Shown here: positions 51,031 to 62,479 of the stretch, in pieces | Layout of the letters: every line of letters begins with the position of its first letter | Position numbering within the stretch: the stretch's first letter is position 1 | Source of the DNA: Lamellibrachia satsuma | Taxonomy: Eukaryota > Annelida > Polychaeta > Sabellida > Siboglinidae | Direction of reading: 5' to 3' | Assembly: GCA_033239005.1 (NCBI GenBank) | Contig: BSQZ01000035.1 | Span: 6,502,501 to 6,566,500 of the forward strand | Length of the DNA stretch: 64,000 bases | Made by a program: the position numbers and the translations under genes | Notes under the pieces: generated by a model | What the model was told of the DNA's origin: nothing | Seen by the model: only the letters and a program-made list of their open reading frames with translations | Databases searched by the model: none

Positions 51031-51634
51031 GTACTCTGTGGCCAGTTGCACGACGCAGGCCTAAATCAACTTCCAGCCCAAGTTAAGCTATTTATCACCT
51101 AGGTGGCACTTAGCCACTAGGGGTGGTTGCATGACAGGTACCCTGCTGAGTTCCTGCCCAGAGTAGGACACAAATCCTGGGGTAATCCTGAGCAGTCCCA
51201 GCATTCGTAGGTGTCATTTAGGCAGTGTACAAATGGTTTGGATCAGTCACAATGTTTATTGGCGGGTAATTGTTTTAAGAAATTGAGGGTGCAGGAATTA
51301 TTTAGTCTTTAGTCTTCTTGAAATATATAATATTAAAAATGATGATATTTACTTTTTGATGTTCTGTTTTCGAATGAGTCATCTTTTCAGAATCGTTGAT
51401 GCAATTTGTGGTGATTTGGAGTGTAATATAATAATAATATATGCTGATACTAATGATTCACAAATAGTTGTTTTACATTGCATAAAGGTTAAATATTGGA
51501 TGATCGTACATGTTCATTAACATATTTGACATAATTCGTAGGAAACATTACTAATAATTATGATAATATTGTATTTGATCCTGGAAGTGTGTTCTTCACA
51601 GCACATTAAACATTAATACCATGGTCTAAAATTA

Positions 51635-51706
<72 letters not shown>

Positions 51707-51716
51707 TAGTATATTA

Positions 51717-51773
<57 letters not shown>

Positions 51774-52378
51774 AATTAATATACTACTAATGATACTTAT
51801 TATTTAGAAATAAATGTTGCACAATATAGCAATATAATAATAATGTAATAATTAATTATTAAATACATATAACGTGAATATACATAAATAATAATTAATA
51901 ACAACAATTGTAATATATATAAAATAGTCAGATTAAGCCTTTTTAAGCATTGCCAACTAAAGTGAATACGATTGCAGAAATTATTCATTATTAAATAACA
52001 GTGAGTAGAGCAACTGTCTGTCTGCTTGATATAAAAAAATTAAGGAATATAGTTGTTTTAATGGTGGTGGCTACATTCACAAGGGGAAGTAAAATTGCTA
52101 ATGTAATTTTAAACACCCTTAGCCTGACCCAACTGCTGCTGCAGGCCGTCGGGTCATGCTATATTTACATTCCAGCAAGATTAATGGGAAGATTTCCCCT
52201 TGAAAAGGGGTAATCTGCTTATCGATTAGTCCTGCCCATGGCACCCAGTTGGGTGACATCTGGGAAGCAATCATGCAACTGCACCTACGCATCTGCCCAA
52301 CTAGATGGAACCTTGGGAGTTGGGTGTAGATTTACCACCTAACTCGGGTGCCTGTCATGCAACTGGCCACTGGCAGAT
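51031..52378. mobile_element. Candidate 1.35 kb DNA element with inverted ends
   Basis: The left end has GTGGCCAGTTGCACGACGC at 51038 and a second GGTTGCATGACAGGTACC inside. The right end has GGTGCCTGTCATGCAACTGG finishing at about 52370. So the GGCCAGTTGCATGACAGGCACC motif is inverted across the element. The interior contains two TA arrays and no transposase. Probably a MITE-type element; its limits are approximate. Confidence 0.6.
51638..51791. repeat. TA arrays with 17 bp inverted arms
   Basis: Two TA arrays (51638-51701, 51720-51771) with the word ATTAGTAGTATATTAAT at 51702-51718 and its perfect complement at 51775-51791. The second array is thus the loop of a hairpin. Confidence 0.93.
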
Positions 52379-52859
52379 AACCCCATTGAAACCTGGAACT
52401 TACTATCGCTGTGTTAACCAATGGACTTCGTCCCTACGATTTTTTTGCATTTCGGATTTGGCCAATCGTGGATGAGGTTACATGTAATGTTCGGGAAGTA
52501 ACTTATCTTTAATTGGCAGAGGACCCGTCGGCGTTGGTCGGACCAGTAATTCCTGGAAACTATAATTGAAATTTGGCGGGGCGCGTCTAGTTCCCAGGAT
52601 TAAGACGTCGACCAAGACAGGAAGTGGGATGTACAAATGATTCAACCTACATTCACACATAGCGTGGAAAAAACTCCTGTTCCGCGTTTCAACAGGTTTA
52701 TCTGCCAGGGATATTTTAGTACTACTACCAGCCCTGGCTAGCGAGAATGACTGGGCCATCTGAGATATTTGTTAATTGTGTTTTCAAAAATTATTCACGC
52801 TGCTACTTAATTATCGAATTTACACTGTTCCTTCAATAGCGTTTCTTATTGTCATATAG

Positions 52860-53470
52860 TACGTCAATCTTTCTTAAGTGAGAACACAAAATACTTCCAT
52901 AAATATTTTCATAACCATTTATGATCTTGCTCTTAATCGTCTTATCTCTAGGTTTGTTAAACCACATTCTCTTATATGTTTTTTTTATCATAACTAAGGT
53001 CTCTCAGCTCTCATCTGTATTCGTTGTGGCGCTTACAATACAATAAAGAAGACTTCTATAGCGACAAAATCCTCAGAAAAAATAGCCCAGCAGCACACCA
53101 ATACCGAAGTGTTAGGCACATCTTAATCCAAATTCTGTTCCGAATCGTCAACAGTGATGGTGGCATCCGTGTCCTTCTTACGGTGAGGCCTAAAATAATG
53201 CGTTATGCCTATGTGTAATTACTTCTTTTTCCTTATATGTTATATTTCTCCTAATCAACCTAATAATATGTTTACCCTTTGAAGCTGCAACCCCCCACTG
53301 CACTGCTCTGACGTTTTCATGTTAGCATTAATTTTTATTGTTGTATCTCCTATTTTATATCTAAGTTACCGTGTCTTGTGTGTATGCATCTACATTTCCA
53401 CGTCATTGATGTATATCAGTGTTTCCCAACCTTTTTTTCTCATCGCCCACTTTTGGTGTTTCAGTCCATC
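52860..53470 (-). mobile_element. Decayed LINE fragments, minus strand
   Basis: 52905-53030 (CATAACCATTTATGATCTTG, then GGTTTGTTAAACCACATTCT and ACTAAGGTCTCTCAGCTCTC) is a diverged copy of 38175-38300 on the same strand. 53250-53410 matches 11690-11860. No frame survives. Confidence 0.65.
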
Positions 53471-53619
53471 AACTCCCATACTGAAAATGACAGCAAATAA
53501 GGATGGATCGAAATAAAGGAAAACCAGACTGGTTTTATTTATTCCAAATGTACATTTTAAGCTATTTGTGTCAACATTAACAAAACATTGCCTGTTCATT
53601 ATGTGAGGCCGGAATAACT

Positions 53620-54720
53620 ATAAATCCACCGAATGCTTGCGACATTTCGTCGATTTTTGTTGCAGTTCATAAAACACTTTCTGATAATGTGTTTCTGGTG
53701 ATTACTTTTCACATTATGTACATTTTTGCTAATGTGCAAGAAAACATAAAAATCGTAATTTTCAAGATGCCTAGAATACATCAAAATCCAGAATTACCTT
53801 GTATATTAGCCCTCCTCTTTTCTAGGGTGCATGTTTCAAGCTCTCTGCAATTTCACACTCCACATGAGATGTCTTTGGGTGATTATTCAAGCATACTCCT
53901 GGAGAAAAAGTTGCACCAAGTTGCTTAGTCAAAGCAAGCTTGTTAATTAGATTAAACAATATTCAAATACAAATGTTTTCTGCTGGATTCGTGTTCCATC
54001 TATGATAATTTTGTTTACAAATCTGACAGCACAATGTTGTATTCTTTTTCAAGACTTTTAATTTGTGTGGTAGTGTGAGGATTTCATATAGGTGACGAAT
54101 ACTCAAGTGTTGGCCGAATTACGATGTTGTAGGCTGTTTCTTTACTTTCGGGTTTACAAGGGCCAAGAATTCTTTTAATAATGCCTAAGACTTTTCAAAA
54201 TGTTGAAGCCATGTCAGTGATGTGACGTGCTGCCCAGGTTAATTTGGAATCTAATTTTACTCCGAGTTATGAGGGCTGGATAATGTAGAAAGTGGCTGGC
54301 CAAAAAGCACGTACTTTTGTGAGCTGGTTTTAATTTTGTTTGTTATTGGAAGGTGGACACATTTAGATACATTAAATTCCATTTGCCATTTATCTGACCA
54401 TGTTCTGAGTTTGTTCAGGTCGGTTTGGAGAATTTTGTGGTAGTTTTGTGAAGACATTTTATAATATAATACTGCCATCTACAAAAAGACGTATAGGAGA
54501 TTTGATGTTCCCGTCAATGCAATGGCATTTATGTAGAGCAAAAAAGGGAGTCCTAGAACTGAGCACTGTGTGACACCAGATGTGACATATGTGATGTCCG
54601 AAAGGGCTCCATTAACTGAGACTCTCTTTTTACAGTTTGACAGAAAAGATTTGATCCAGTTGTGTGTGTGTTTATAGTGATTCTGTGGGAAGTTAATGCT
54701 GAAAGAAGGAGTTGATATAC
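53620..54720 (-). mobile_element. LINE reverse transcriptase remnant, minus strand
   Basis: Reading leftward from 54720 with stops: WIKSFLSNCKKRVSVNGAL, TSGVTQCSVLG (a decayed [11 protein letters not shown] box, near 54570), then DLNKLRTWSDKWQMEFNVSK (54257-54478), the region after the catalytic box in LINEs. The catalytic box itself is lost. Fragments of the C-terminal part continue to about 54000. Confidence 0.82.
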
Positions 54721-54815
54721 TGGGGGACCACTATGTGCTTACCATATCATATACTCACCAAACATACTGAACACAATAATATAATTAACTATGTATTACC
54801 ATTTTGTTTGAACAG

Positions 54816-54990
54816 TTTCAAGACATACTGGTGCTAGGAGTCATCATTGTGCTGTTCATCGTGTCCTACGGTGTGTCTGCCCAGGCGCTGCGATTCCCCA
54901 ACTCAGACTTTTCTGGCACACTCTTCATAGACATCTTTTACCTGCCGTACTTCCAATTATTCGGCGAACTCTACCTTGAAAAAGTTACAG
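54816..54990 (+). CDS. TRPM-like: TRPM-like channel, exon 13 (S5, pore helix, filter)
   Basis: Opens after TTTGAACAG in phase 0. FQDILVLGVIIVLFIVSYGV is S5 (family: D(L/I)..F......(V/I)V(S/A)YGV), followed by SAQALRFPNSDF. The pore helix and filter read IFYLPYFQLFGELYLEKV; the (Y/F)(W/F)..(F/Y)GE(L/V/I) core is the TRPM selectivity-filter region. The filter residues FGEL lie between the FGQ(I/L) type and the YGEV type. Ends ACA G|GTAAGA, phase 1. Confidence 0.95.
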
Positions 54991-55362
54991 GTAAGAAACG
55001 TAATAAGGATGCTTTTATCTTAATTGTGATGTTTTGCAATTTTTCAATTGCATGTCATCTGACCTAATGTCCGGTGACCCCTGGCTGCTATGTGACTGTT
55101 ACTTGTCATCGTAAAACTATATAAAATTGATTACCTGCTGTTCAGTAGTTAATTAGTAATTAAACACACCTGGATAATGTCTATTTTATGCAGTTTCATT
55201 TGATACAACCTGATTATGTTTGCGACCTTTGAATAAGTGTTTGGTTATATTATTTTTTATATCGCGTCTCGTCTTACATCTGTGCGTAACATACCAATAC
55301 ATTGCATTGGCATTGTAATGGAATTTCTACAATGCCTAGCCTTTCTATGACTGCTTTGGCAG

Positions 55363-55522
55363 GTGAACAAACTGACGATTGCTCGTTCAATCCGGCTGAG
55401 TATGCAAACCAAACAGACATAAAGAAATGTGCAGAACCCTCAGGATATACCACTCTCCTGTTTGCTGTCTACATGTTGATGACACACATTCTCCTGTTGA
55501 ATCTTCTCATCGCAATGTTCAA
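55363..55522 (+). CDS. TRPM-like: TRPM-like channel, exon 14 (pore turret and S6)
   Basis: Two bases after GCTTTGGCAG complete a Gly codon; EQTDDCSFNPAEYANQTDIK and KCAEPSG form the outer pore loop, with two Cys that could be disulphide-bonded as in TRPM2/4/5/8 and N-glycosylation sequons (NQT). S6 is TTLLFAVYMLMTHILLLNLL, followed by IAMF, the family's LLNLLIA(M/L)F ending. Ends TTC AA|GTAAGC, phase 2. Confidence 0.96.
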
Positions 55523-55545
55523 GTAAGCTACATCGTATCTGCAAT

Positions 55546-55641
55546 AGTTCATGTGAAACAAGTAACAATAGTTCATGTGAAACAAGTAACAATAGTTCAT
55601 GTGAAACAAGTAACAATAGTTCATGTGAAACAAGTAACAAT
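55546..55641. repeat. 24 bp perfect tandem repeat, four units
   Basis: Four identical units of AGTTCATGTGAAACAAGTAA + CAAT, beginning 24 bp past the exon 14 donor. No divergence between units, so the expansion is recent. Confidence 0.97.
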
Positions 55642-56960
55642 CAATGAAATGATGCTTCACCATAGATTTGCAGACATTTGCCATCCACAAATATAGCTCA
55701 CTTTTAACTGAAAAAATTAGGTTTCACTTTTCGCTTAAATGGTAGTTCATTTTAAGGCAGCCACCTTGGTTGTCAGGATTTCCGTCATTATCAAGTAGGA
55801 TATATTTATCATACATAGCCTCTAAACAGCATACAATGTTGATTGTATCGACTATTGTCAGATACGAACAAAGCAAAGAATGTGGTTGTCATACTGTTAT
55901 ATGTTGGAAGCCTAATCAAATGCCTTGTTAGATAGTAAGCAATGCAATGCAATCGCATAATACAGCACAGTATGTTACTGTACTGAACCAAACAAACACT
56001 ATTTCCAATTTGCAACAAATCCAATGCAGCAAACCAAGTACTTCTATATAGGACACTAATGCAGCTACACATAGAGATGGCCATTCTGAAGATGACGGGC
56101 ATTGCTAACACTACCAGCAAGAAGGTGATGGGTAGCAGTCAGCCTAATCGAAATGCTTTCAGGCGTTCAATGCTTGCATCAGGGCGTTTTCACGTAAACG
56201 ATACATAAATAGACCCACGCAACCTAAATCACTAAAGTGTTCCAATTGTTTGGTTCATGTTATTTCCCAACACAGCAGATATATGTGTACCATTATGATA
56301 TGAGGCATATGTTAGCGGTTCTTATATATAATTGCAGTATTTAATAACACAATATAATACAACAAGAAATAAATATGTTGCGCTAAAACCATTGAGAACC
56401 CGAGCTCAGCAATGCGCCAAAACCAAAGGTTAGGTAATCTCAAATCGGTTTATAATGTTTAGTCACCAACAGTTGAATGAGGAGCCACGGAGGCTAAGCA
56501 AAGGCAAAAAGGTGGGATGACGTCGGAATATTATTATACTTTATTATTATTATCATATCACTTAGAGCTAACAATGAGGCAGTTCCAACGAGTTTGAGCG
56601 GCCCTTGTTTCAACACTTGTTTTAACTCTGTGAATAACAAATAAACCATAACCAATGGAAGCTGCCTAGGTTTTCTTGCAGGAGTGAGCAGTGAATATAA
56701 ATATACTGGATGCTTAGAGGAGGAGTTGTTTCATCCAAAAGAATCATATTTCCGGGTTTACAACACACGGGCTTCCTAAGACATTGACAACCAAATGAAA
56801 GTTAAATATAATTCTTAATTAACCTCATTATGTCTCAATATTAACTAAATGCATGTATAAAACAGGCAAAAGACATTTTAAAGTGGCTTGACATTTCGTC
56901 AGAGCTTCAAATGTATTCAAAACGTTGACCATAATTCTTGAATGGATAGATGATCCGGTT
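55642..56960. other. Intron 14: no gene seen
   Basis: Unassigned AT-rich sequence. 56350-56420 contains a GTTGCGCTAAAACC-like block reminiscent of a LINE 3' end, but too weak to name. Confidence 0.35.
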
Positions 56961-56984
56961 TCTTGGTTATTAATATTAATCATA

Positions 56985-57430
56985 ATTACCTCTCAAGAAA
57001 CTTGCAGTTTGTTTTGGATATTTCGACTGCATCTCACAGTCTTCTTCAGCAGACTGAAGTTACGGATGTGTCACATGACCAATGTCATGTGACACAAGCT
57101 GGAGTAGGACTGGTGGGAGCTCCTGGCCGACGTCTCGGTTCAGCGTAGGTTTGTTTCTGTGGATGTTAATCGCCTCCTTTATTTTTCTCCTGTGCCAGTT
57201 CTCCTCGTGGTCTAGAATATTGACGTCCTTCATAGAGCACTGATGACCTGTGTTCAGTTTGTGTTCACTTATAGCTGATAGGGGTTGGCGACAAGATAGA
57301 TGTTCTTTGATTCTTGTGCCAAGTGCTCTGGCTGTTTCTCCTATATAGTGTTGGTCACATTCTGGGCATTGTATGTCATATACTACCCCACACTTTGCTG
57401 TTCTTTGGTACACCCAAAAGACAGAACTGC
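56985..57430 (-). mobile_element. Penelope-like element 3' end with GIY-YIG nuclease domain
   Basis: The minus-strand frame 57060-57413 (117 residues) contains CGVVYDIQCPECDQHYIGET, ARALGTRIKEHL, the SEHKLNTGH block, VNILDHEENWHRRKIKEAI and NRDVGQELP. Between GVVY and YIGET are the paired Cys, and R/H/E residues follow as in the GIY-YIG endonuclease of Penelope-like elements. The reverse transcriptase that normally precedes it is absent (5'-truncated). The downstream GCTGAAGAAGACTGTGAGAT...CGAAATATCC text is the usual continuation in such elements. Confidence 0.9.
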
Positions 57431-57639
57431 ATCAAGGATAAGGTTCGATTATCGGCATATATACGCCTGGTCAAATAAGCCATGTTCTAATAACTACTGT
57501 GGGCACCAGGATGGAGAACATTCCTGCCACGTTGTTTGCAAACCTTGAATCATCCATCCCTAAGATGCATTGGCGCCTTTGCACTATGACACTCGCACGC
57601 CCGCCATTTCAGAAGACCTCATTGGTCTCATTTTATTAT

Positions 57640-58430
57640 AACTACTAGCTGAGTTACCCGGAATTGCACGGGAGAAAAGGCAACCACTGCAGGAGCTTAA
57701 TACTCATTGCACGACCCAGTCAACTTAGGACTCCTTGCACGACCCAGTGAACTTAAGACTCCTTCCACGACCCAGTCAAATTAAGACTCCGTGCACGACC
57801 CAGTCAAGTTTTGGTAGGGCAATGCCAGCGGCAATGGCAATGACAATTTCTTGCTCCAAAGATCATGTACAACTTCCAATTTCACAAAGCGTTTGTACCG
57901 TACGAAACAACGTCTGTGGACCTTTGACGTAGATCACATAACTCGGCACAATCGTTGAAAAAAACGCATAGCGTTGCTAACAGTTGTACGTGCTATTGTT
58001 GTATTACGTAATATACGTCAAATGTCCACATAGGTTCCTTCGTAATACCCCCACTCCGGGGAGTTTAGTTTTAATATACTTACCATCCCCATAGGCCCCG
58101 AACACGCTTACAAGGTTTCAACCCATGCGAGTCATACACTACTTTATATTAAAGCTGGTTTTACGAAACATTCGGTGGACGTTTGACATTCCTGTCAAAA
58201 GTTCACATTGGTTCCCACGCCCGGGGGAATAATTTCAAATATGTTTTTAATGTACGAACCATCACCATAGGCCTCCGGACATGCCTACACAATTTCAGCC
58301 CCATACCTGCGAAACTAACGGATATTTGAGGGAACATGCATGCATACATACACATATGTGTACATACATACTTACATACATACATACATACCTACCTACC
58401 TACATACATACATACATACATACATACGTT
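57640..58430 (+). mobile_element. Dispersed retroelement with tetranucleotide tail, copy 2
   Basis: Starts near ACTAGCTGAGTTACCCGGAA, then TTGCACGGG, and ends in (CATA)n/(CCTA)n (58325-58430). It contains an internal 28-29 bp tandem repeat, four units (57696-57811, core TTGCACGACCCAGTCAA). The inner part matches 38960-39060 inverted. It ends about 60 bp before exon 15. Confidence 0.72.
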
Positions 58431-58489
58431 ATATTAGAGATGTGGTTGTCTGACATCAAAACATCAACATTGATCTTCGTTACCTTTAG

Positions 58490-58647
58490 CCATTCCATCA
58501 GCCGGATCCAAGACGATATCCGCAAGAAATGGCGCTCCCAGTTCCACATGCTCGTACAAGAGTATGAACGCATCTCGGTGGTTCCACCACCTTTGTCGAT
58601 TTTCGTACACACCATCAACTTCGTAAAGTTCGTGAACAAGGGTAAAG
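58490..58647 (+). CDS. TRPM-like: TRPM-like channel, exon 15 (TRP helix region)
   Basis: One base after TACCTTTAG completes an Asn codon: (MF)N HSISRIQDDIRKKWRSQFHM LVQEYERISVVPPPLSIFVH, then TINFVKFVNKGK. This is the TRPM post-S6 region: N.....(I)...(S/D)...(K/W).(W/Q)R..L(I/V).E(Y/F)..R....PPP(L/F).(I/L)..H. Two in-frame donors exist, GGTAAAG after 58641 and the stronger GTAAGT after 58647; both leave phase 1, and I prefer the second. A SINE begins right behind it. Confidence 0.94.
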
Positions 58648-58653
58648 GTAAGT

Positions 58654-58970
58654 TGTTATATAGCGCGGTATCCAGTCCTTAGAACTGCTCAAAGCGCTTT
58701 ACACTTCATCCCCTGGCAGACCTGTTCATTCCAAGGTCATTTCAATTTCTCTTGGAAGCATTCAGCAACGCTGCAATTACTGCGTGAAGACTATTCGTTC
58801 ACGTATCCACCACTGTCTATATTGCCAGGTACTAATTTATACAGCTGAGTGAACTGTGGCAATGTGGGGTGATCAAACTTGCCATAGGTTCGAAGCGACC
58901 GCAGTGAGATTTGAAACTGGGTTCTCGATTGAGAGTCCGGCATTTTAACCGGTATGCTATCGCGCCCCAC
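58654..58970 (-). mobile_element. tRNA-derived SINE, minus strand
   Basis: On the minus strand it begins GTGGGGCGCGATAGCATACC at 58970. This is followed by an ATGCCGGACTCTCAATCGAG stretch and a B-box-like AGTTTCAAATCTCACTGCGG, the layout of a tRNA-like pol III promoter head about 75 bp long. The tail near 58654-58705 reads AAGCGCTTTGAGCAG...CCGCGCTATATAAC, the L2-like 3' end common to such SINEs. Length is about 317 bp. Confidence 0.82.
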
Positions 58971-59500
58971 AAAAGTGCTTTCCAAGACAATGGTAAATAA
59001 TTAATTAGTTAAGGTGTGACGACGAATTACATGTGTATCGGTCAGGGAACAGTGTCATGTAATGTCAAGTCAAGACATTCTCACCCAGGTTTTGAACTGC
59101 AGTTGTACAATCACATGCAAATGATTATATGAAATGACAAATCCGTTTGTTGAAGGTTGTTTAAGGTGTATTGCCATAAACCCCTGTAAATGGACGAAAT
59201 TGTGGTATTTTATATTTTCCTACCGGCAGCCATGATCTTGCTAAGTTTGATCGAGTCCTGTAATAAAACCCGAGCATTTTGTCGCCGGTGCCAACCACGG
59301 ATCGTTATTTTTATAGTTTAATTTGATTTAAACCAATTGAAAATACAATATTCCGTTTCGAATGAAGACATGAACCATTTGAATATCATAGCACTGAACG
59401 TAGCAAACTTTGAAACATAATACGCGCATCTTTATTTAAACTTTGTTTCAAATGTCACAGTACTACTTCACTGACGCTTACTTGGGACATGTTCCTGTAG
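58971..59500. other. Intron 15 right part: no gene seen
   Basis: Unassigned sequence between the SINE and exon 16. Confidence 0.4.
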
Positions 59501-59557
59501 GGTGCCTTGAACTACTGATGTCATCAGCTGTTTTATGTATAGATATTGCAACACCAG

Positions 59558-59642
59558 AACAAACAGAAGAACCACAATGGATGCACGCTTTCGAAGAGAG
59601 CAGTCTTCAGAAGTATCTGAGTCTGAGAAGTAAAGAATTTGG
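59558..59642 (+). CDS. TRPM-like: TRPM-like channel, exon 16 (C-terminal linker)
   Basis: Two bases after ACACCAG complete a Glu codon: EQTEEPQWMHAFEESSLQKY, then LSLRSKEFG. The (H/A)(A)FEE.(C/S)..(E/K)Y(F/L) pattern is the family's connecting helix segment ahead of the coiled coil. An alternative acceptor TATGTATAG (start 59543) would add five in-frame codons. Ends TTT GG|GTAAGC, phase 2. Confidence 0.88.
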
Positions 59643-62470
59643 GTAAGCAATTTGTAATGAGACCGATTTGAAAGGAACGAAAGGAAACATACAAAAAGGC
59701 GATTGTATAAAATGTCGTTAGTGTTAATCTGTCGACCTCAACTACGAGGTAAAAAAAGCATTCCTTTAGGTAATTGAGAGACACAAGCCCACTAGAAACA
59801 TTTTGCTATTTATGAAGCTTTACTTCTCAAGACATGCTATCATGGCTGCAACTCATGGCTCACGGAGGCTGCGCTCCGTTGTTCTTTTACCTGTTCAACA
59901 GCGGGGGATATACACAATGATACATGGTAAATACGTAATAGTCCCTGCTTAATGTTAATTGCGATACCGATATATAGACGATATCTATCATCATTTGAGC
60001 TCTGTTTAGCTCTCCAGACATGCCAGGAGGTCACACTTGGTTCCCAGTCTTAGCAGAGATATTTCCGGGGACACGATTGGTTCTCGTGACGGAAACAGTC
60101 GTCCATGTCCATGCAATGAGAGAATGTCACTTTTGGTCGGCGCTGAAATAGGAGTTGATCGTCCCAGCAACCTGGAGAACAGAATATACCACAGCTGGGT
60201 TGATGATGTCTCTTGTTCCCACTCTAAATAGGTCGTTGCTCTCCTCCAGAAATAGTTTACCAATTCCTGCCATCATTTCAACCAGACATTTGACATGTTG
60301 AGCAACGATCACCTGGGAACTCTTTGTCTGCTCGTGGTGCCGTGTCTCTTGGGTCATTATTTCGTGCGTTCCCTCGATGGATGCTTCAAATTAAGCAGTC
60401 ATCCTCACCAGTTCCGGCGCAACCACCGCCCAGCATCTGAAAGCGTTTGGAACTAAGGTGGGGCTAACAGCTCCACCCTCACTCTTCACAAAAGCATTGT
60501 TTTACTCATGATATTGGCCAATGACAATGTCTTAAGAACTGTGAAGTTGCCGTTGTTGAATTCAGCAGCAATATTTGGTTGGGCTATGGACTGACTGACC
60601 ATGTCTCGTATGTGGACTTGTACTCATCTTGCGTAGTTGATGTGGTCCAAGCTGAAGAACCACAGCGCAATCTTGTCAGGTACTCTAGGTACATGGGAAT
60701 GTTCGCCCCCCGACCTGACATATATTAAGACGAGGACCTCCAGCTGAAGAGCGGTGTGCCAAAATGGAACTGGGAATTACTTGATTCCGTCGAGCACCAG
60801 TCGTCAAAACATGTGGTTGTCTTCCTGGTTCCAGTGACTTCAGGTAGTGGGCGTAGGACTTTATTTAGCAAGATGTGCAAGCTGAGTAACTTAAGGTGGC
60901 TGGGGCGGCTAGCATGTCAGTTGATTTTTCCATGTTGTCTTCATAACATGATAGGATATACAGAACTAAACGTCGTCGCAAAAATCACCCGGCACGAGCG
61001 TCTTATTTCGCCAATCCAACCTTTAAAAACGCAGTCCTTTTGGAAATCCCCTTGAGTTCCCGGAAAACGATAATGTTTCCATAGTAACGACCGCGTTCGC
61101 TGCGATGGTCGAACCAGCTATATTCGTTCTCCGTGAAAGCGGACCACATCGTCTGTTTACTGTAATGCTAGTACACATATGTATAATATCTATCTAACAA
61201 AAGCATGTATTTAAACCAGCAAATATCAGCGTTCAGTGAGCGTTAACGTAGTTTATCGTGCTTTTGACACGAACGGAAATGCCGATGCGTATATGACCTG
61301 AGGGATAACGGGCCAATCAAAATGACCGTATACACACCCTGCCACGTGTTTGTTAGATGACTGGCGTAACCTGATGCCATAGATGACCACACGTTACAAG
61401 TACAGATTCAAGGGCTATTGGGTGGTAAATTAATGGGACATGTCAATATTACAAATGGCCAACAATACATAAAACGCCAGTGAAAAACCGTAAATTTCAA
61501 CACAAAAACATGCATTTGTTGAGATTGTGTTTTCATTAATAACCAGGAAATGATGTTTAAAATATTGTTTGAGAAAAACTACAACACTCACGACATTGCA
61601 ATTTTGCAGATGAATGCATATTACGTGAACGCAACGTAATACAGCAGTAAATTACGATTGGTGACAGGTTTGTGTCAAAAATACACTGCCACTTTAAGCT
61701 GTCATTCAACTTTTGCTTAATTCATTCACGGTGGTATAGCAGACATAATTGCTTTCTGTTGACCACAATCTGCCATAAAAGTATCAGTTACGATGTCATG
61801 CTGATATGTATGTCATTTATTTCTTTGGGGATTGTCTCAAAACGATTAAGCTTCGTTTTTAGTGGCCATTTGTTCATATTTGCAAAAATGTCTTAAAAAC
61901 CTTGTAACATAATCAAATAAATGAAAAACATAAAGTATAAAATCATATAGTATTGAAAGTACAATATGTGAAGAAATAGTTAATTTACCTTTAAAATGTC
62001 TACTTAAATTAATCAATTCAAAACAAGCATATAATAGCCACCCCAGCTACCTTAATGTGCATGTCTGGTTCTTGTGACATGGGATACCTTCAAACGGGAA
62101 TCTGCAGTCCATGCATATGCCACCTTGGCCTGAATGAGAGCCTCCACCCTACCAATGTCTTCCAGCCAGTATCCTATTACTTCGAGTCCAGCCATATTAA
62201 CGTGTAATCCTCCCAGGAAGATTATGAAGTTATTTTCTCCATAGCTTACTCGAGATGATGTAGAACGGCCGATACACAGTGGTTACTGGTATTTGGGCAG
62301 GGTTGAGTTGCTGCAGTTTGTTTAATCACGTCCATGGAGTGTTGTACCCTGGACTCTTGCTGTGATACCAGGAGGACACACTTGTACTGATTGCTCACTC
62401 ATATTGTAGGCAGCCCAGGATATATGTCAGATTATTTTTAATATGTGCACAGTACCTATCCAAGCAACCA
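59643..62470. other. Intron 16 left part: mostly unassigned
   Basis: 60000-60480 is GC-richer and open over 76-85 codons on the minus strand (60127-60357, 60006-60263), suggesting a decayed coding region of some mobile element, but no motif is recognisable. 60740-61055 and 61672-61896 have short plus frames without similarity. No exon fitting the TRPM phases is seen. Confidence 0.35.
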
Positions 62471-62479
62471 GCATATTCA

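Noticed and set aside
55427..55696. Frames with a repeated HVKQVTIV or LLLVSHEL peptide
   Set aside because: They arise from the 24 bp intronic tandem repeat in alternate frames.
58895..58970. A functional tRNA gene on the minus strand
   Set aside because: Only A-box- and B-box-like words remain, the cloverleaf arms do not pair well, and it is fused to a SINE body with an L2-like tail.
60006..60357. Overlapping minus-strand frames as a host gene
   Set aside because: No recognisable motif, splice pattern or start context; more likely decayed mobile-element coding sequence.
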